NCBI RefSeq assembly: GCF_900112355.1
Contig: NZ_FOLM01000009.1
Location: 62,001 to 126,000, forward strand
Length of the DNA stretch: 64,000 bases
From: Streptomyces aidingensis
GTDB lineage: Bacteria > Actinomycetota > Actinomycetes > Streptomycetales > Streptomycetaceae
Reading direction: 5' to 3'
Of the stretch, positions 32,426 through 40,419 are shown one piece after another. The translations under genes were made by a program, and so were the position numbers. Numbering within the stretch: position 1 is the stretch's first letter; the number at the start of each line of letters is the position of its first letter. The notes beneath the pieces are model-generated. The model saw only the letters and a program-made list of their open reading frames with translations, did not search any database and was not told where the DNA came from.

Positions 32426-34317
32426 CGTGGTTCCCCTCGCGGGACGGCGTACAGGCGGAAGCCGCGCCGGAACCAGTCCTCGGGGGTGCCGCCGGTACGC
32501 AGCAGGGCGCTGCGCACCAGGGCGGGTTCCAGCGTGGCGACGAAGCGGTGGGCCTCCGGCCCCGGGTCCCCGGGGCCCGCGCCGGGACCGGCGGCTACGG
32601 GAAAGCCGATGGCGTCCGCGCCGGAGCACTCCTGGGCGCACATCAGGTCGGCCAGATGGGCGGCGCCGCGGTCCGCGGTCAGATCGTGCCAGCAGGCCGC
32701 CCAGGGCGCGGTGGGACCGCCGGCCCCGTCACGCACCGCGACCCCGGCGGCGGCCAGTTCGGCCAGCTCCCGGCCGGCGCCGGGCACCACCACCTCCACC
32801 GGCCGGTGCGACTGCGCCAGCACCTGTTTGACCAGGACCGTGACCTCGGCCGGGTCGCGCGGCGCGGCCAGCACGGCGATCCGGCGGGCGGCCGGCGGGC
32901 CGGGTGCGCCGGTGACGCCCCCGGCCCGGGCGAGCTCGGCCAGCCGCACCCGGACGGCGTGCGAGGCGAAGATCTCCCGCAGCTCCTCGCGGTCCATGGC
33001 GGCCGGGTCCAGCCGGTCCGGGCGCACCGCCTCCGGCGCGTCCAGCACGCCGTCGAAGTCCAGGCGGGACAGCCCCGGGGCGGTGGACGGGGCCGCGTCG
33101 CGCCACAGCACGGTCCGGCAGCCCAGCGCGCGGGCGACGGTCAGCGCCTCCGCCAGCCGGCGGTCCAGCCCGGGGGCGGCACCGGTGCCGCAGCCGGACC
33201 AGGGGCCGGAGCGGGCGGCGCCGGTCTGCACCACCAGCAGATCGGGCGCGGACTGCTCCACCACCAGCCGGGCGTCGTGCGGCAGCAGCCGGTTGACCAC
33301 GGCGTCGCCGGCCAGCGCGGCGGCGGTGTCATCGGTCAGCAGCCCGGCGATCACCAGCCGGTCCCGGGGGCCGATGGCCACCGCCCGGTGGGCGAGATGG
33401 AGGCGTTCGCCGGAGCCCTCCGGCAGCTCCGCGGCCGGGGCCGGCGGCCGGCCGGCCCCGTTGCCGAGGGGGTGCGGCGGCCGGGCGGGGGACGGGCGGC
33501 GCCGGGCGCGCCACAGCCCGTACAGCTCCCGCGGCAGCCGGGGGACCCCGCGCACCGGATCGCGGGCGGCCGAGACCATGGACTGCCCGACCCGCAGCGA
33601 GGTGGAGTGCTTCAGCACGGCCACCCGGGCCTCCAGCACCTCGACCCGGTCATGGGCCCGGCGCAGCGCGGCGGCCAGCCGGTCCCTCTCCCGGCGCACC
33701 GAGGCGGCATGGCCGTCCTGGCCGGGGGCCGCGGCGCCGGAGGCGGTGAGTGCCGCCGTCTCGCGGGCGGCCTCCAGATCGAGCAGCCGGGCCCGCTGGG
33801 CCCGGCAGACCAGCCCCGCCAGGGCGTGCTCGCCGGCCAGCCGGAGCACCGTCCGCAGCGGGTCCTGCTCCGGTGGCCCGGCGTTTCCCGCCGCCGGCGG
33901 GCCGGCCGGGCCGTGCGGCGGCAGCGGCCGGTCGGTGCGGGCGAAGACCGCCGCCGCGCCCAGGCCGGCGTAGTCCAGCGGCTCGGCGCGGAGCACCTGG
34001 CAGCGGGCGTCCACCAGGCCGTCGAGCAGGTCCTGGTAGGGCAGTGCGCCGGGCGGGTGACGGAAGACGGCCAGCCCGCGGGCGCCGGGCCGCAGCCGCT
34101 CCAGCAGCGGCGGCAGGGCGTCCGGCGGGCCGTCCGGCGGCGGGTGGGGCAGCAGGACCAGCAGATCCCCGCCCAGTTCCCCGGTGCCGTCGTCGGGCCG
34201 GACCGGCATGCCCGCGGGCAGATGCAGGAACGGTCCGAGATCGGGATCGCCGCCGGTGGCGTCCACCAGCGCGGCGACGCCGTCCAGATACGGGTGCAGC
34301 AGATCGGCCAGGCGCAT
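32422..34317 (-). CDS. Large protein of glycan locus with central coiled coil
   Basis: I do not recognise a defined family for this 631-aa protein. The N-terminus (MRLADLLHPYLDGVAALVDA) is followed by a segment like a hydrolase or methyltransferase-associated domain (GGDLLVLLPHPPP, GARGLAVFRHPPGALPYQDLLDGLVDARCQVLRAEPLDYAG). A heptad-rich coiled coil comes next around residues 205-245 (RRERDRLAAALRRAHDRVEVLEARVAVLKHSTSLRVG). The C-terminal 300 residues look like a degenerate nucleotide-sugar-binding or GT2-like region (RRIAVLAAPRDPAEVTVLVKQVLAQSHRPVEVVVPG). Similar coiled coils occur in teichoic-acid-type polymerases. It is translationally coupled to both neighbours. Confidence 0.6.
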   Translation of the reverse strand: MRLADLLHPYLDGVAALVDATGGDPDLGPFLHLPAGMPVRPDDGTGELGGDLLVLLPHPPPDGPPDALPPLLERLRPGARGLAVFRHPPGALPYQDLLDGLVDARCQVLRAEPLDYAGLGAAAVFARTDRPLPPHGPAGPPAAGNAGPPEQDPLRTVLRLAGEHALAGLVCRAQRARLLDLEAARETAALTASGAAAPGQDGHAASVRRERDRLAAALRRAHDRVEVLEARVAVLKHSTSLRVGQSMVSAARDPVRGVPRLPRELYGLWRARRRPSPARPPHPLGNGAGRPPAPAAELPEGSGERLHLAHRAVAIGPRDRLVIAGLLTDDTAAALAGDAVVNRLLPHDARLVVEQSAPDLLVVQTGAARSGPWSGCGTGAAPGLDRRLAEALTVARALGCRTVLWRDAAPSTAPGLSRLDFDGVLDAPEAVRPDRLDPAAMDREELREIFASHAVRVRLAELARAGGVTGAPGPPAARRIAVLAAPRDPAEVTVLVKQVLAQSHRPVEVVVPGAGRELAELAAAGVAVRDGAGGPTAPWAACWHDLTADRGAAHLADLMCAQECSGADAIGFPVAAGPGAGPGDPGPEAHRFVATLEPALVRSALLRTGGTPEDWFRRGFRLYAVPRGEPR

Positions 34318-34892
34318 CAGCCGCTCCTTGTCAGCACATGGAAGCCGGTCCCGGTCCCCGGAAAACCGTAGGGCGCGAATTCCCGGTACCGCATGCCGAG
34401 CGGCTCCAGAAGGGCCCGGCAGGCGGAGGCGGCGGGGCCGCCCGGTCCGGTGCCGGGCAGCAGCAGGGCGCCGGTGAGGCGGACCAGGCGGGCCAGCCGC
34501 ACGGCCGGCTCCGGCCGTACCGGCCCGTCCGCGGCCCGGCAGGCGTTCTCCCCGCACAGCACCAGGTCGTACAGCCAGGGGCTGCGGCAGGCCGCCGGGC
34601 CGCCGGGCAGCCGGCGCACCCCGGCGCCGTCCGCGGTGTCCGCGGTGTCCGAGGCGTCCACGGTGTCCACCCGCAGGCCGCAGCGGGCCAGCGCGGCGGC
34701 CAGCGGCCGGTCGCCGTCCGCCGCCGCCTCCAGGACGAACAGCGGGGCGGCCGGCCCGCCGCTGCCGCCGGTGAGCCGCAGCACCGCGGCCAGCCGCAGC
34801 GCGTCCAGCGCCTCGGTCCCGGCACCGGTGTCCGGTCCGGGCGGCGGCGGACCGGCCGCCGGGACGGGAGCGGGGGCGGCCGGCTCAGCCAT
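34317..34892 (-). CDS. Methyltransferase-like Rossmann protein of glycan locus
   Basis: The 191-aa product is rich in Ala/Gly/Pro at its start and then shows a Rossmann-like pattern: APLFVLEAAADGDRPLAAALARCGLRVDTVDASDT (first strand, loop, and an acidic strand end), WLYDLVLCGENACRA, and VRLTGALLLPG. This resembles class I SAM-dependent methyltransferases, but the canonical GxGxG loop is degenerate. A 9-bp repeat encodes the DTADTAD stretch. It overlaps wecB by 8 bp and the following gene by 3 bp. Function in glycan methylation is speculative. Confidence 0.5.
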   Translation of the reverse strand: MAEPAAPAPVPAAGPPPPGPDTGAGTEALDALRLAAVLRLTGGSGGPAAPLFVLEAAADGDRPLAAALARCGLRVDTVDASDTADTADGAGVRRLPGGPAACRSPWLYDLVLCGENACRAADGPVRPEPAVRLARLVRLTGALLLPGTGPGGPAASACRALLEPLGMRYREFAPYGFPGTGTGFHVLTRSG

Positions 34893-36009
34893 GGCCGCGG
34901 TCCTCCAGCCACCCGGCGATCACCCGGGCGATCCGGGCCCCGGCCCGGCCGTCCCACAGCGGCGGCGGTTCCGGTGCCGCCCGGCCGCCCTTCAGCGCCT
35001 TGCGCAGCGCCGGGGCCAGCGTGCCGGGGGTCACCAGCCGGTTGGTGCCGTGGGTGAGGGTGACCGGCCGCTCGGTGTTGGGCCGCAGCGTCAGGCACTC
35101 CACGCCCAGCACGGTGGTCTCCTCCTGCACCCCGCCCGAGTCGGTGACGACCGCGGCGGCACCCCGCAGCAGGCCCATGAACTCCACATAGCCCAGCGGC
35201 TCCAGCAGCGTCACGCCCGGCACCCGGTCCAGCCCGGCCGCCGCCAGCGCCGCCCGCCCGCGCGGATGCAGCGGGATCACCAGCTCCACCACGGCCGCGG
35301 CCTCGCGCAGCGCCCGCACCGCCTCGGCCGCCGCCCGGGCGGAGTCCACATTGGCCGGGCGGTGCAGGGTGACCACGGCATAGCGGTCGGGCAGCCGGTA
35401 CGCGGCCCGCACGGCCGCCGGATCGAAGCGCGGCAGATGCTCCGTCAGGGTGTCGATCATGGGGTTGCCCACCAGATGGATGCGGTCGGCCGGCACCCCC
35501 TCGGCGGCGAGATGGGCGACCGCGTCCGGGCTGGTGGCGAACAGCAGATCGGACAGCCGGTCGGTGAGCAGCCGGTTGATCTCCTCCGGCATCGACCGGT
35601 CGAAACTGCGCAGCCCGGCCTCCACATGGGCGACCGGGACACCCAGCCGGGCGGCGGTCAGCGCGGCGGCCAGGGTGGAGTTGACATCGCCGTAGACGAT
35701 CACCAGCGCGGGGGAGCGCGCCGGGAGCTCGTCCTCCAGGGCGGTGAGCAGCGCCGCGGTCTGCCGGCCGTGGCTGCCGGAGCCGACGCCGAGGTCCACA
35801 TCCGGCTCGGGCAGGCCGAGCTCCCGGAAGAAGACCTGCGACATCCGCTCGTCGTAGTGCTGGCCGGTGTGCACCACATGCTGCGGCAGCCCGGCCGCGC
35901 GCAGCGCCGCGACCACCGGGGCGGCCTTGACGAAGTTCGGCCGGGCGCCCACCACATGGACCAGCGGGCCGGGGCCCGCGGCGGCGGGGGCCTGGGGGGT
36001 CTGGGGCAC
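34885..36009 (-). CDS. wecB: UDP-N-acetylglucosamine 2-epimerase, non-hydrolysing (WecB)
   Basis: The 374-aa enzyme interconverts UDP-GlcNAc and UDP-ManNAc. Its family features are HVVGARPNFVKAAPVV at the N-terminus, HTGQHYDERMSQVFF, VYGDVNSTLAAALTAARLGVPVAHVEAGLRSFDRSMPEEINR and GGVQEETTVLGVECLTLRPNTERPVTL, with the conserved catalytic acidic residues. GTG 36009 has GGGAGG 5 nt upstream. It is the first gene of the minus-strand glycan operon and lies 166 bp from the divergent glycosyltransferase gene. With the WecC-like dehydrogenase nearby it predicts UDP-ManNAcA. Confidence 0.93.
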   Translation of the reverse strand: MPQTPQAPAAAGPGPLVHVVGARPNFVKAAPVVAALRAAGLPQHVVHTGQHYDERMSQVFFRELGLPEPDVDLGVGSGSHGRQTAALLTALEDELPARSPALVIVYGDVNSTLAAALTAARLGVPVAHVEAGLRSFDRSMPEEINRLLTDRLSDLLFATSPDAVAHLAAEGVPADRIHLVGNPMIDTLTEHLPRFDPAAVRAAYRLPDRYAVVTLHRPANVDSARAAAEAVRALREAAAVVELVIPLHPRGRAALAAAGLDRVPGVTLLEPLGYVEFMGLLRGAAAVVTDSGGVQEETTVLGVECLTLRPNTERPVTLTHGTNRLVTPGTLAPALRKALKGGRAAPEPPPLWDGRAGARIARVIAGWLEDRGHG

Positions 36010-36163
36010 GGTGCCTCCCGTTCGCCGCCCCTGCCCGGCGGGCCGGGGCGGGCGGTTGTCGGTGCTGTGCGTCCCGCCCGGCGGTGGTGCCGGGCGGCGG
36101 GTCCTCCCCTCCCGGTTCCCCCGGGCGGGCGTGCCGCCCGGGAGGGCCGCGCCGCCGCCGGGT

Positions 36164-36169
36164 TAGCGT
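36164..36169 (+). promoter_or_regulatory. -10 box of the plus-strand glycan operon
   Basis: TAGCGT lies 6 bp before GTG 36176 without a ribosome binding site, consistent with a leaderless transcript. The 36010-36175 divergent spacer also holds GCCCGGC/GCCGGGC hairpin sequences. Confidence 0.45.
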
Positions 36170-36175
36170 GAGCCG

Positions 36176-37858
36176 GTGCGACGCACCCCCCGCGCCCTGA
36201 TCCTCGCCGGGTCCGTGGCCCGGCGCCATATGAGCAACGATCCCGTGCGGGCCGGGCTGCTCGCACTTCGGCTGACACCCGAACGGGTGAAACAGTCCGC
36301 CTTCGGGCTGACGCTGAGGGTCTTTCCGGGGGCCGTGCTGCCCCGGGTGCTCCGGCTGTGGGAGACCGGCCGCCGGGAGCGTGCCCTGGGCCTGGCCGCC
36401 CGGGCCCCGGCCCGGCCCCGCACGCTGCGCCGGCTGGCCCGCTGGGCCGCCGCCGTGGAGCGCCCGGACACGGCCCGGCTGCTGGCCGGGAGGCTGCCGC
36501 CGGGCGGGCGGCACCGCGCCCGGCTGGAGGCGGTGCTGGCCCGGCGCGCGGCGGGCCCGGCCGGTGCGGCCGTCGGCCGGGGGCCGGGCGAGGGGCCGGG
36601 GGAGGTGCCCGCCCCGGCCGCCCGGCGGCCGGCGGGGCCGCCGGTGCCGGGCCGGGTGCTGCATCTGGTCACCAACTCCCCGCCGTACCGGAACGCCGGA
36701 TACACCGTCCGCACCCTGGGCATCGTCCGGGGGCAGCGCGCCGCGGGCCTGGACCCGCATGTGGTGACCAGGCTCGGTTTCCCGGTCGCCCAGGGCGTGT
36801 GGGACGGCCGCCCGGTGCAGTACCTGGAGGGGGTGCCGCACCACCGGCTGCTGCCGCTGCTGATGCCGGCCGCCCCGCACCGGGTGCTGGAGCGCAATGC
36901 CGAACTGGCCGCCCGGCTGGTGGAACGGCTCCGCCCCGCGGTGCTGCACGCGGCCACCGATCACCCGAACGGACGTATCGCGCTGGCCCTTCGCGAGACC
37001 TACGGACTGCCGGTGGTCTACGAGGTGCGCGGATTCCTGGAGGAGACCTGGCTGACCCAGGCGCCCGGCCGCACCCCCGCCGACCCGGCCTACCGGAGGG
37101 CCAGGGAACTGGAGACGCACTGCATGCGGGCGGCCGACGCGGTGATCACCCTCGGCGAGCAGATGCGGCGGGAGATCGTCTCCCGCGGGGTGCCGCCGGA
37201 GCGGGTGCATGTCGTGCCCAACGCCGTTGACGAGGAGTTTCTCCGCCCGCCGCCCGATGCAGGGCCGCTGCGCGCCGCGCTGGGCATCGCCCCGGACGAG
37301 CCGGTGGCCGGCACCGTGGCCACCCTCACCCCGCACGAGGGCGTCTCCACCCTGGTGCGGGCCGCCGCCGAACTGCGCCGCCGGGGCGGGGCGCTGCGGG
37401 TGCTGGTGGTCGGCGACGGACCGCAGCTCGCGGTGGTGCGGCGGCAGGCGGAGGCCCTGACGCCGCCGGGCACGGTGCTGTTCACCGGCCGGGTGCCGCA
37501 TGCCGAGGTGCGCCGCCATCTCGCCGTGCTGGATGTGTTCGCCGTCCCCCGGACGGCGGACCGGGTGTGCCGTCTGGTCACCCCGCTGAAGCCGGTGGAG
37601 GCCATGGCCTGCGGTCTTCCGGTGCTGGCCAGCGATCTGCCGGCGCTGGCCGAGCTGGTGACGGACGGGGTGCACGGCAGGCTGCTGCCGCCGGACGACC
37701 CGGGGGCCTGGGCCGAGGCGCTGGGCGGGCTGCTGGAGCGCCCGGCGGAGCGCCGCAGGATGGGCGAGGCGGCCCGCCGTCGGGTGGCCCGGGACCGCAC
37801 CTGGTCCCGGGCCGGTGTGCGCACCCGGGACATCTACCGCATGCTGGGAGCCGCCTGA
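36176..37858 (+). CDS. GT4-type glycosyltransferase
   Basis: The 560-aa protein has an N-terminal helical extension (residues 1-150, Arg/Ala-rich) followed by a GT-B glycosyltransferase fold: VLHLVTNSPPYRNAGYTVRTLGIVRGQRAAGLDPHVVTRLGFP, VYEVRGFLEETWLTQ, HVVPNAVDEEFLRP, GTVATLTPHEGVSTLVRAAAEL and PLKPVEAMACGLPVLASDLPALAELV. The last contains the E-x7-E-like nucleotide-sugar region of GT4. It is the start of the plus-strand glycan operon, divergent from wecB. Specific sugar is unknown. Confidence 0.85.
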   Translation: MRRTPRALILAGSVARRHMSNDPVRAGLLALRLTPERVKQSAFGLTLRVFPGAVLPRVLRLWETGRRERALGLAARAPARPRTLRRLARWAAAVERPDTARLLAGRLPPGGRHRARLEAVLARRAAGPAGAAVGRGPGEGPGEVPAPAARRPAGPPVPGRVLHLVTNSPPYRNAGYTVRTLGIVRGQRAAGLDPHVVTRLGFPVAQGVWDGRPVQYLEGVPHHRLLPLLMPAAPHRVLERNAELAARLVERLRPAVLHAATDHPNGRIALALRETYGLPVVYEVRGFLEETWLTQAPGRTPADPAYRRARELETHCMRAADAVITLGEQMRREIVSRGVPPERVHVVPNAVDEEFLRPPPDAGPLRAALGIAPDEPVAGTVATLTPHEGVSTLVRAAAELRRRGGALRVLVVGDGPQLAVVRRQAEALTPPGTVLFTGRVPHAEVRRHLAVLDVFAVPRTADRVCRLVTPLKPVEAMACGLPVLASDLPALAELVTDGVHGRLLPPDDPGAWAEALGGLLERPAERRRMGEAARRRVARDRTWSRAGVRTRDIYRMLGAA

Positions 37859-37872
37859 GATCGACAAATCCA

Positions 37873-37884
37873 TATGACGTCATA
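37873..37884. promoter_or_regulatory. Perfect 12-bp palindrome TATGACGTCATA
   Basis: It lies in the 86-bp A+T-richer gap between the glycosyltransferase and the WecC-like gene, 61 bp upstream of the latter. A symmetrical site is expected for a dimeric regulator, but none is encoded nearby. Confidence 0.45.
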
Positions 37885-37944
37885 AGGCGCCCTATGGAGC
37901 CATGTGTCGGCTCATCGGCCGTATGACACGTGAGGTGATGCGGC

Positions 37945-39201
37945 ATGACAGTGGATCTTGCGATCATCGGACTCGGATATGTCGGGCTTCCGCTCGCCCG
38001 TGAGGCGGCGGCCCTCGGACTCAGGGTCACCGGACACGACCGGAACGAGCGCATCGTCGCGGGACTGACCTCGGGACGCTCGCATGTCGACGACGTCTCG
38101 GACGAGGACGTCCGCCGGATGCTGGACGCCGGCTTCACCGCGACCACCTCGGAGGAATGCCTGGGCCGGGCCCAGACCGTGGTGATCTGCGTGCCGACGC
38201 CGCTGTCCGAGGAGGGCGGCCCCGACCTGTCGGCGGTGATCGCGGCGGCCGAGGCCGTCGGCCGCCGGCTGCGGCCCGGCACCCTGGTCGTCCTGGAGTC
38301 CACCACCTACCCCGGCACCACCGACGAGGTGGTGCGGCCCATTCTGGAGCGCGGCGGTCTGCGCGCCGGACACGACTTCGCGCTGGCCTTCTCGCCGGAG
38401 CGGATCGACCCGGGCAACACCGCGCACACCCTGCACGACACGCCCAAGATCGTGGGCGGGCACACCCCCGAGTGCGCCGCCCGGGCCGTCACCTTCTACG
38501 GCAAGTTCATCAAGAGCGTGGTCACCGCGGCGGGCACCCGCGAGGCCGAGATGGCCAAGCTGCTGGAGAACACCTACCGCCACGTCAACATCGCGCTCAT
38601 CAACGAGCTCGCCATCTTCTGCCGCGAACTGGGCGTCGACGTGTGGAACGTCATCGACTGCGCGGCCACCAAGCCCTTCGGCTTCCAGCCCTTCCGCCCC
38701 AGCGCGGGCGTGGGCGGGCACTGCATCCCCATCGACCCCAACTACCTCTCCTACAAGATCCGGAAGCTCGGCCACGAATTCCGCTTCGTGGAACTGGCCC
38801 GGGAGATCAACCACCGGATGCCGGACTATGTGGTGCGCCGCGCGCAGGATCTGCTCAACCGCGAGGGCAAGCCGCTCTCCGGATCCCGGGTGCTGCTGCT
38901 CGGCATCACCTACAAACCCAACATCGCCGACCGGCGGGAATCCCCGGCCGAGCCGGTGGCCAGGCTGCTGCGCGCCCGCGACGCCCGGGTCGCCTACCAC
39001 GACCCGCATGTGCCGGACTGGTGCCTGGACGGCATCCCGGTGCCGGCGGTGACCGACCTGCCGGCCGCGCTGCGCGAGCACGACCTGACGATCCTGCTCC
39101 AGGACCACCGCGAGTACGACCTGTGGACCGTCGCCGACCAGGCGCGGCTGCTGTTCGACACGCGCGGCCGGATATCCCGCCCGGATGTCGAGGTGCTCTG
39201 A
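37945..39201 (+). CDS. wecC: UDP-N-acetyl-D-mannosamine dehydrogenase (WecC-like)
   Basis: This 418-aa nucleotide-sugar dehydrogenase oxidises a UDP-sugar to its uronic acid with two NAD. It shows the NAD-binding loop LAIIGLGYVGLPLAREAA at the N-terminus, VICVPTPLSEEGGPDL and VVLESTTYPGTTDEVV. The catalytic region comprises PERIDPGN, the KLLENTYRHVNIALINELA helix and VGGHCIPIDPNYLSYK with the active Cys. Alongside wecB, UDP-ManNAc is the likely substrate; a UDP-Glc/GlcNAc dehydrogenase cannot be excluded from sequence alone. ATG 37945 follows the GGTGATG ribosome binding region. It couples to the next gene by TGATG. Confidence 0.88.
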   Translation: MTVDLAIIGLGYVGLPLAREAAALGLRVTGHDRNERIVAGLTSGRSHVDDVSDEDVRRMLDAGFTATTSEECLGRAQTVVICVPTPLSEEGGPDLSAVIAAAEAVGRRLRPGTLVVLESTTYPGTTDEVVRPILERGGLRAGHDFALAFSPERIDPGNTAHTLHDTPKIVGGHTPECAARAVTFYGKFIKSVVTAAGTREAEMAKLLENTYRHVNIALINELAIFCRELGVDVWNVIDCAATKPFGFQPFRPSAGVGGHCIPIDPNYLSYKIRKLGHEFRFVELAREINHRMPDYVVRRAQDLLNREGKPLSGSRVLLLGITYKPNIADRRESPAEPVARLLRARDARVAYHDPHVPDWCLDGIPVPAVTDLPAALREHDLTILLQDHREYDLWTVADQARLLFDTRGRISRPDVEVL

Positions 39202-40337
39202 TGCATGTACTGGTGATCACGGTCGTCCATCACCCCGAGGACGCCCGGATCCTGCACCGGCAGATCGCGGCCCTGCGCGAGAGCGGCCATGCCGTCACCT
39301 ACGCCGCGCCGTTCGCCGCCTTCGGCGCGGTGCCCCGGCCCGGCATGCGGGCCGTGGACCTGCCCCGGGCGGCCGGCCGCACCCGCCGCCCGGCCCTGCG
39401 GGCCGCCCGCCGGGCGCTCGCCGGACACGGGGCCGCCGCCGACGTGGTCCTGCTGCACGACCCGGAACTGCTGCTGGCCCTGCCGGGCGCGCTGCGCGAC
39501 TGGGCGCGCACCGCACCGGGCCGCCGTCCGGCCGTGGTCTGGGACGTCCACGAGGACACGGCCGCGGCGCTCACCGACAAGCCCTGGGTGCCCGGGCCGC
39601 TGCGCCGCCCGCTGGGCCTGGCGGTGCGCGTCGCCGAGCGCGCGGCCGAGAGCCGTATCCATCTGCTGCTCGCCGAGGACGGCTACCGCGGCCGGTTCCG
39701 CCGGGAGCATCCGGTGGTCCCCAACCTCGTCCGGGTGCCCGGCGCCCCGCCGCAGCCGCCGGGCGAGGAGCGGGTGGTCTATCTCGGCCATCTCTCCCGG
39801 GCCCGCGGCACGGACGAACTCCTGGCCACCGCCCGGCTGCTGGGGCCGGAGTTCCGGGTGGAGGCGGTGGGCGCGGCCGACCCCGCCGTCCGCCCGGAAC
39901 TGGCCGCCGCCGACCGGGCCGGACTGCTGCGCTGGCACGGCTACCTGCCCAACGACGCGGCCCTGGGCCGGCTCGGCGGCGCGCTGGCCGGGCTGTCGCT
40001 GCTGCACGACCGGCCCAACTACCGCCACTCCCGGCCCACCAAGGTGCTGGAGTACATGGCCCACGGCATCCCGGTGGTCACCACCCCCAGTCCGCTGGCC
40101 GCGGACCTGGTGCGGGCCCACGGCTGCGGGCTGGTGGTGCCGTACGGGGAACCGGCGGCGGCAGCCGCGGCGCTGCGCCGGCTGCGCGGCGACCCGGAAC
40201 TGCGGCGGGCCATGGGCGCACGCGGGCACGCCGCCGCGCGTGCCTTCCACTGGCCCGACGCGGCCGGGGACTTCGTGGCCCGGCTGGAGTCCTGGGCCGC
40301 CCGGCGCCCGGCGAGCCCCGTCCCCGCCGATCCGTGA
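39201..40337 (+). CDS. Glycosyltransferase, GT4-like
   Basis: The 378-aa GT-B protein has the N-terminal MHVLVITVVHHPEDARILHRQIAALRESGHAVTYAAPF and DVVLLHDPELLLALPGALR. A C-terminal nucleotide-sugar region follows with VYLGHLSRARGTDELLATA, RWHGYLPNDAALGRLGGALAGLSLLHDRPNYRHSRPTKVLEYMAHGIPVVTTPSPLAADLV. It is the third gene of the plus-strand glycan operon and is followed by a strong terminator. Specificity unknown; ManNAcA transfer is a reasonable guess. Confidence 0.87.
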   Translation: MHVLVITVVHHPEDARILHRQIAALRESGHAVTYAAPFAAFGAVPRPGMRAVDLPRAAGRTRRPALRAARRALAGHGAAADVVLLHDPELLLALPGALRDWARTAPGRRPAVVWDVHEDTAAALTDKPWVPGPLRRPLGLAVRVAERAAESRIHLLLAEDGYRGRFRREHPVVPNLVRVPGAPPQPPGEERVVYLGHLSRARGTDELLATARLLGPEFRVEAVGAADPAVRPELAAADRAGLLRWHGYLPNDAALGRLGGALAGLSLLHDRPNYRHSRPTKVLEYMAHGIPVVTTPSPLAADLVRAHGCGLVVPYGEPAAAAAALRRLRGDPELRRAMGARGHAAARAFHWPDAAGDFVARLESWAARRPASPVPADP

Positions 40338-40368
40338 TCCCGCCGGTGATCCCGCCCGCGCCCGTCCC

Positions 40369-40410
40369 CGCGCCGCCCGGCCGGCCCCCGTGTGCCGGCC
40401 GGGCGGCGCG
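40369..40410. terminator. Hairpin terminator ending the glycan operon
   Basis: A perfect 17-bp stem pairs 40369-40385 with 40394-40410 around an 8-base loop. It lies between convergent genes and should act in both directions. Confidence 0.85.
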
Positions 40411-40419
40411 TCCGCGCGG

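Noticed and set aside
29903..33973. A 1356-codon plus-strand open frame across the glycan locus
   Set aside because: It is antisense to two coupled genes with clear glycosyltransferase motifs and its product is Arg/Gly/Pro-rich low-complexity sequence with no domain.
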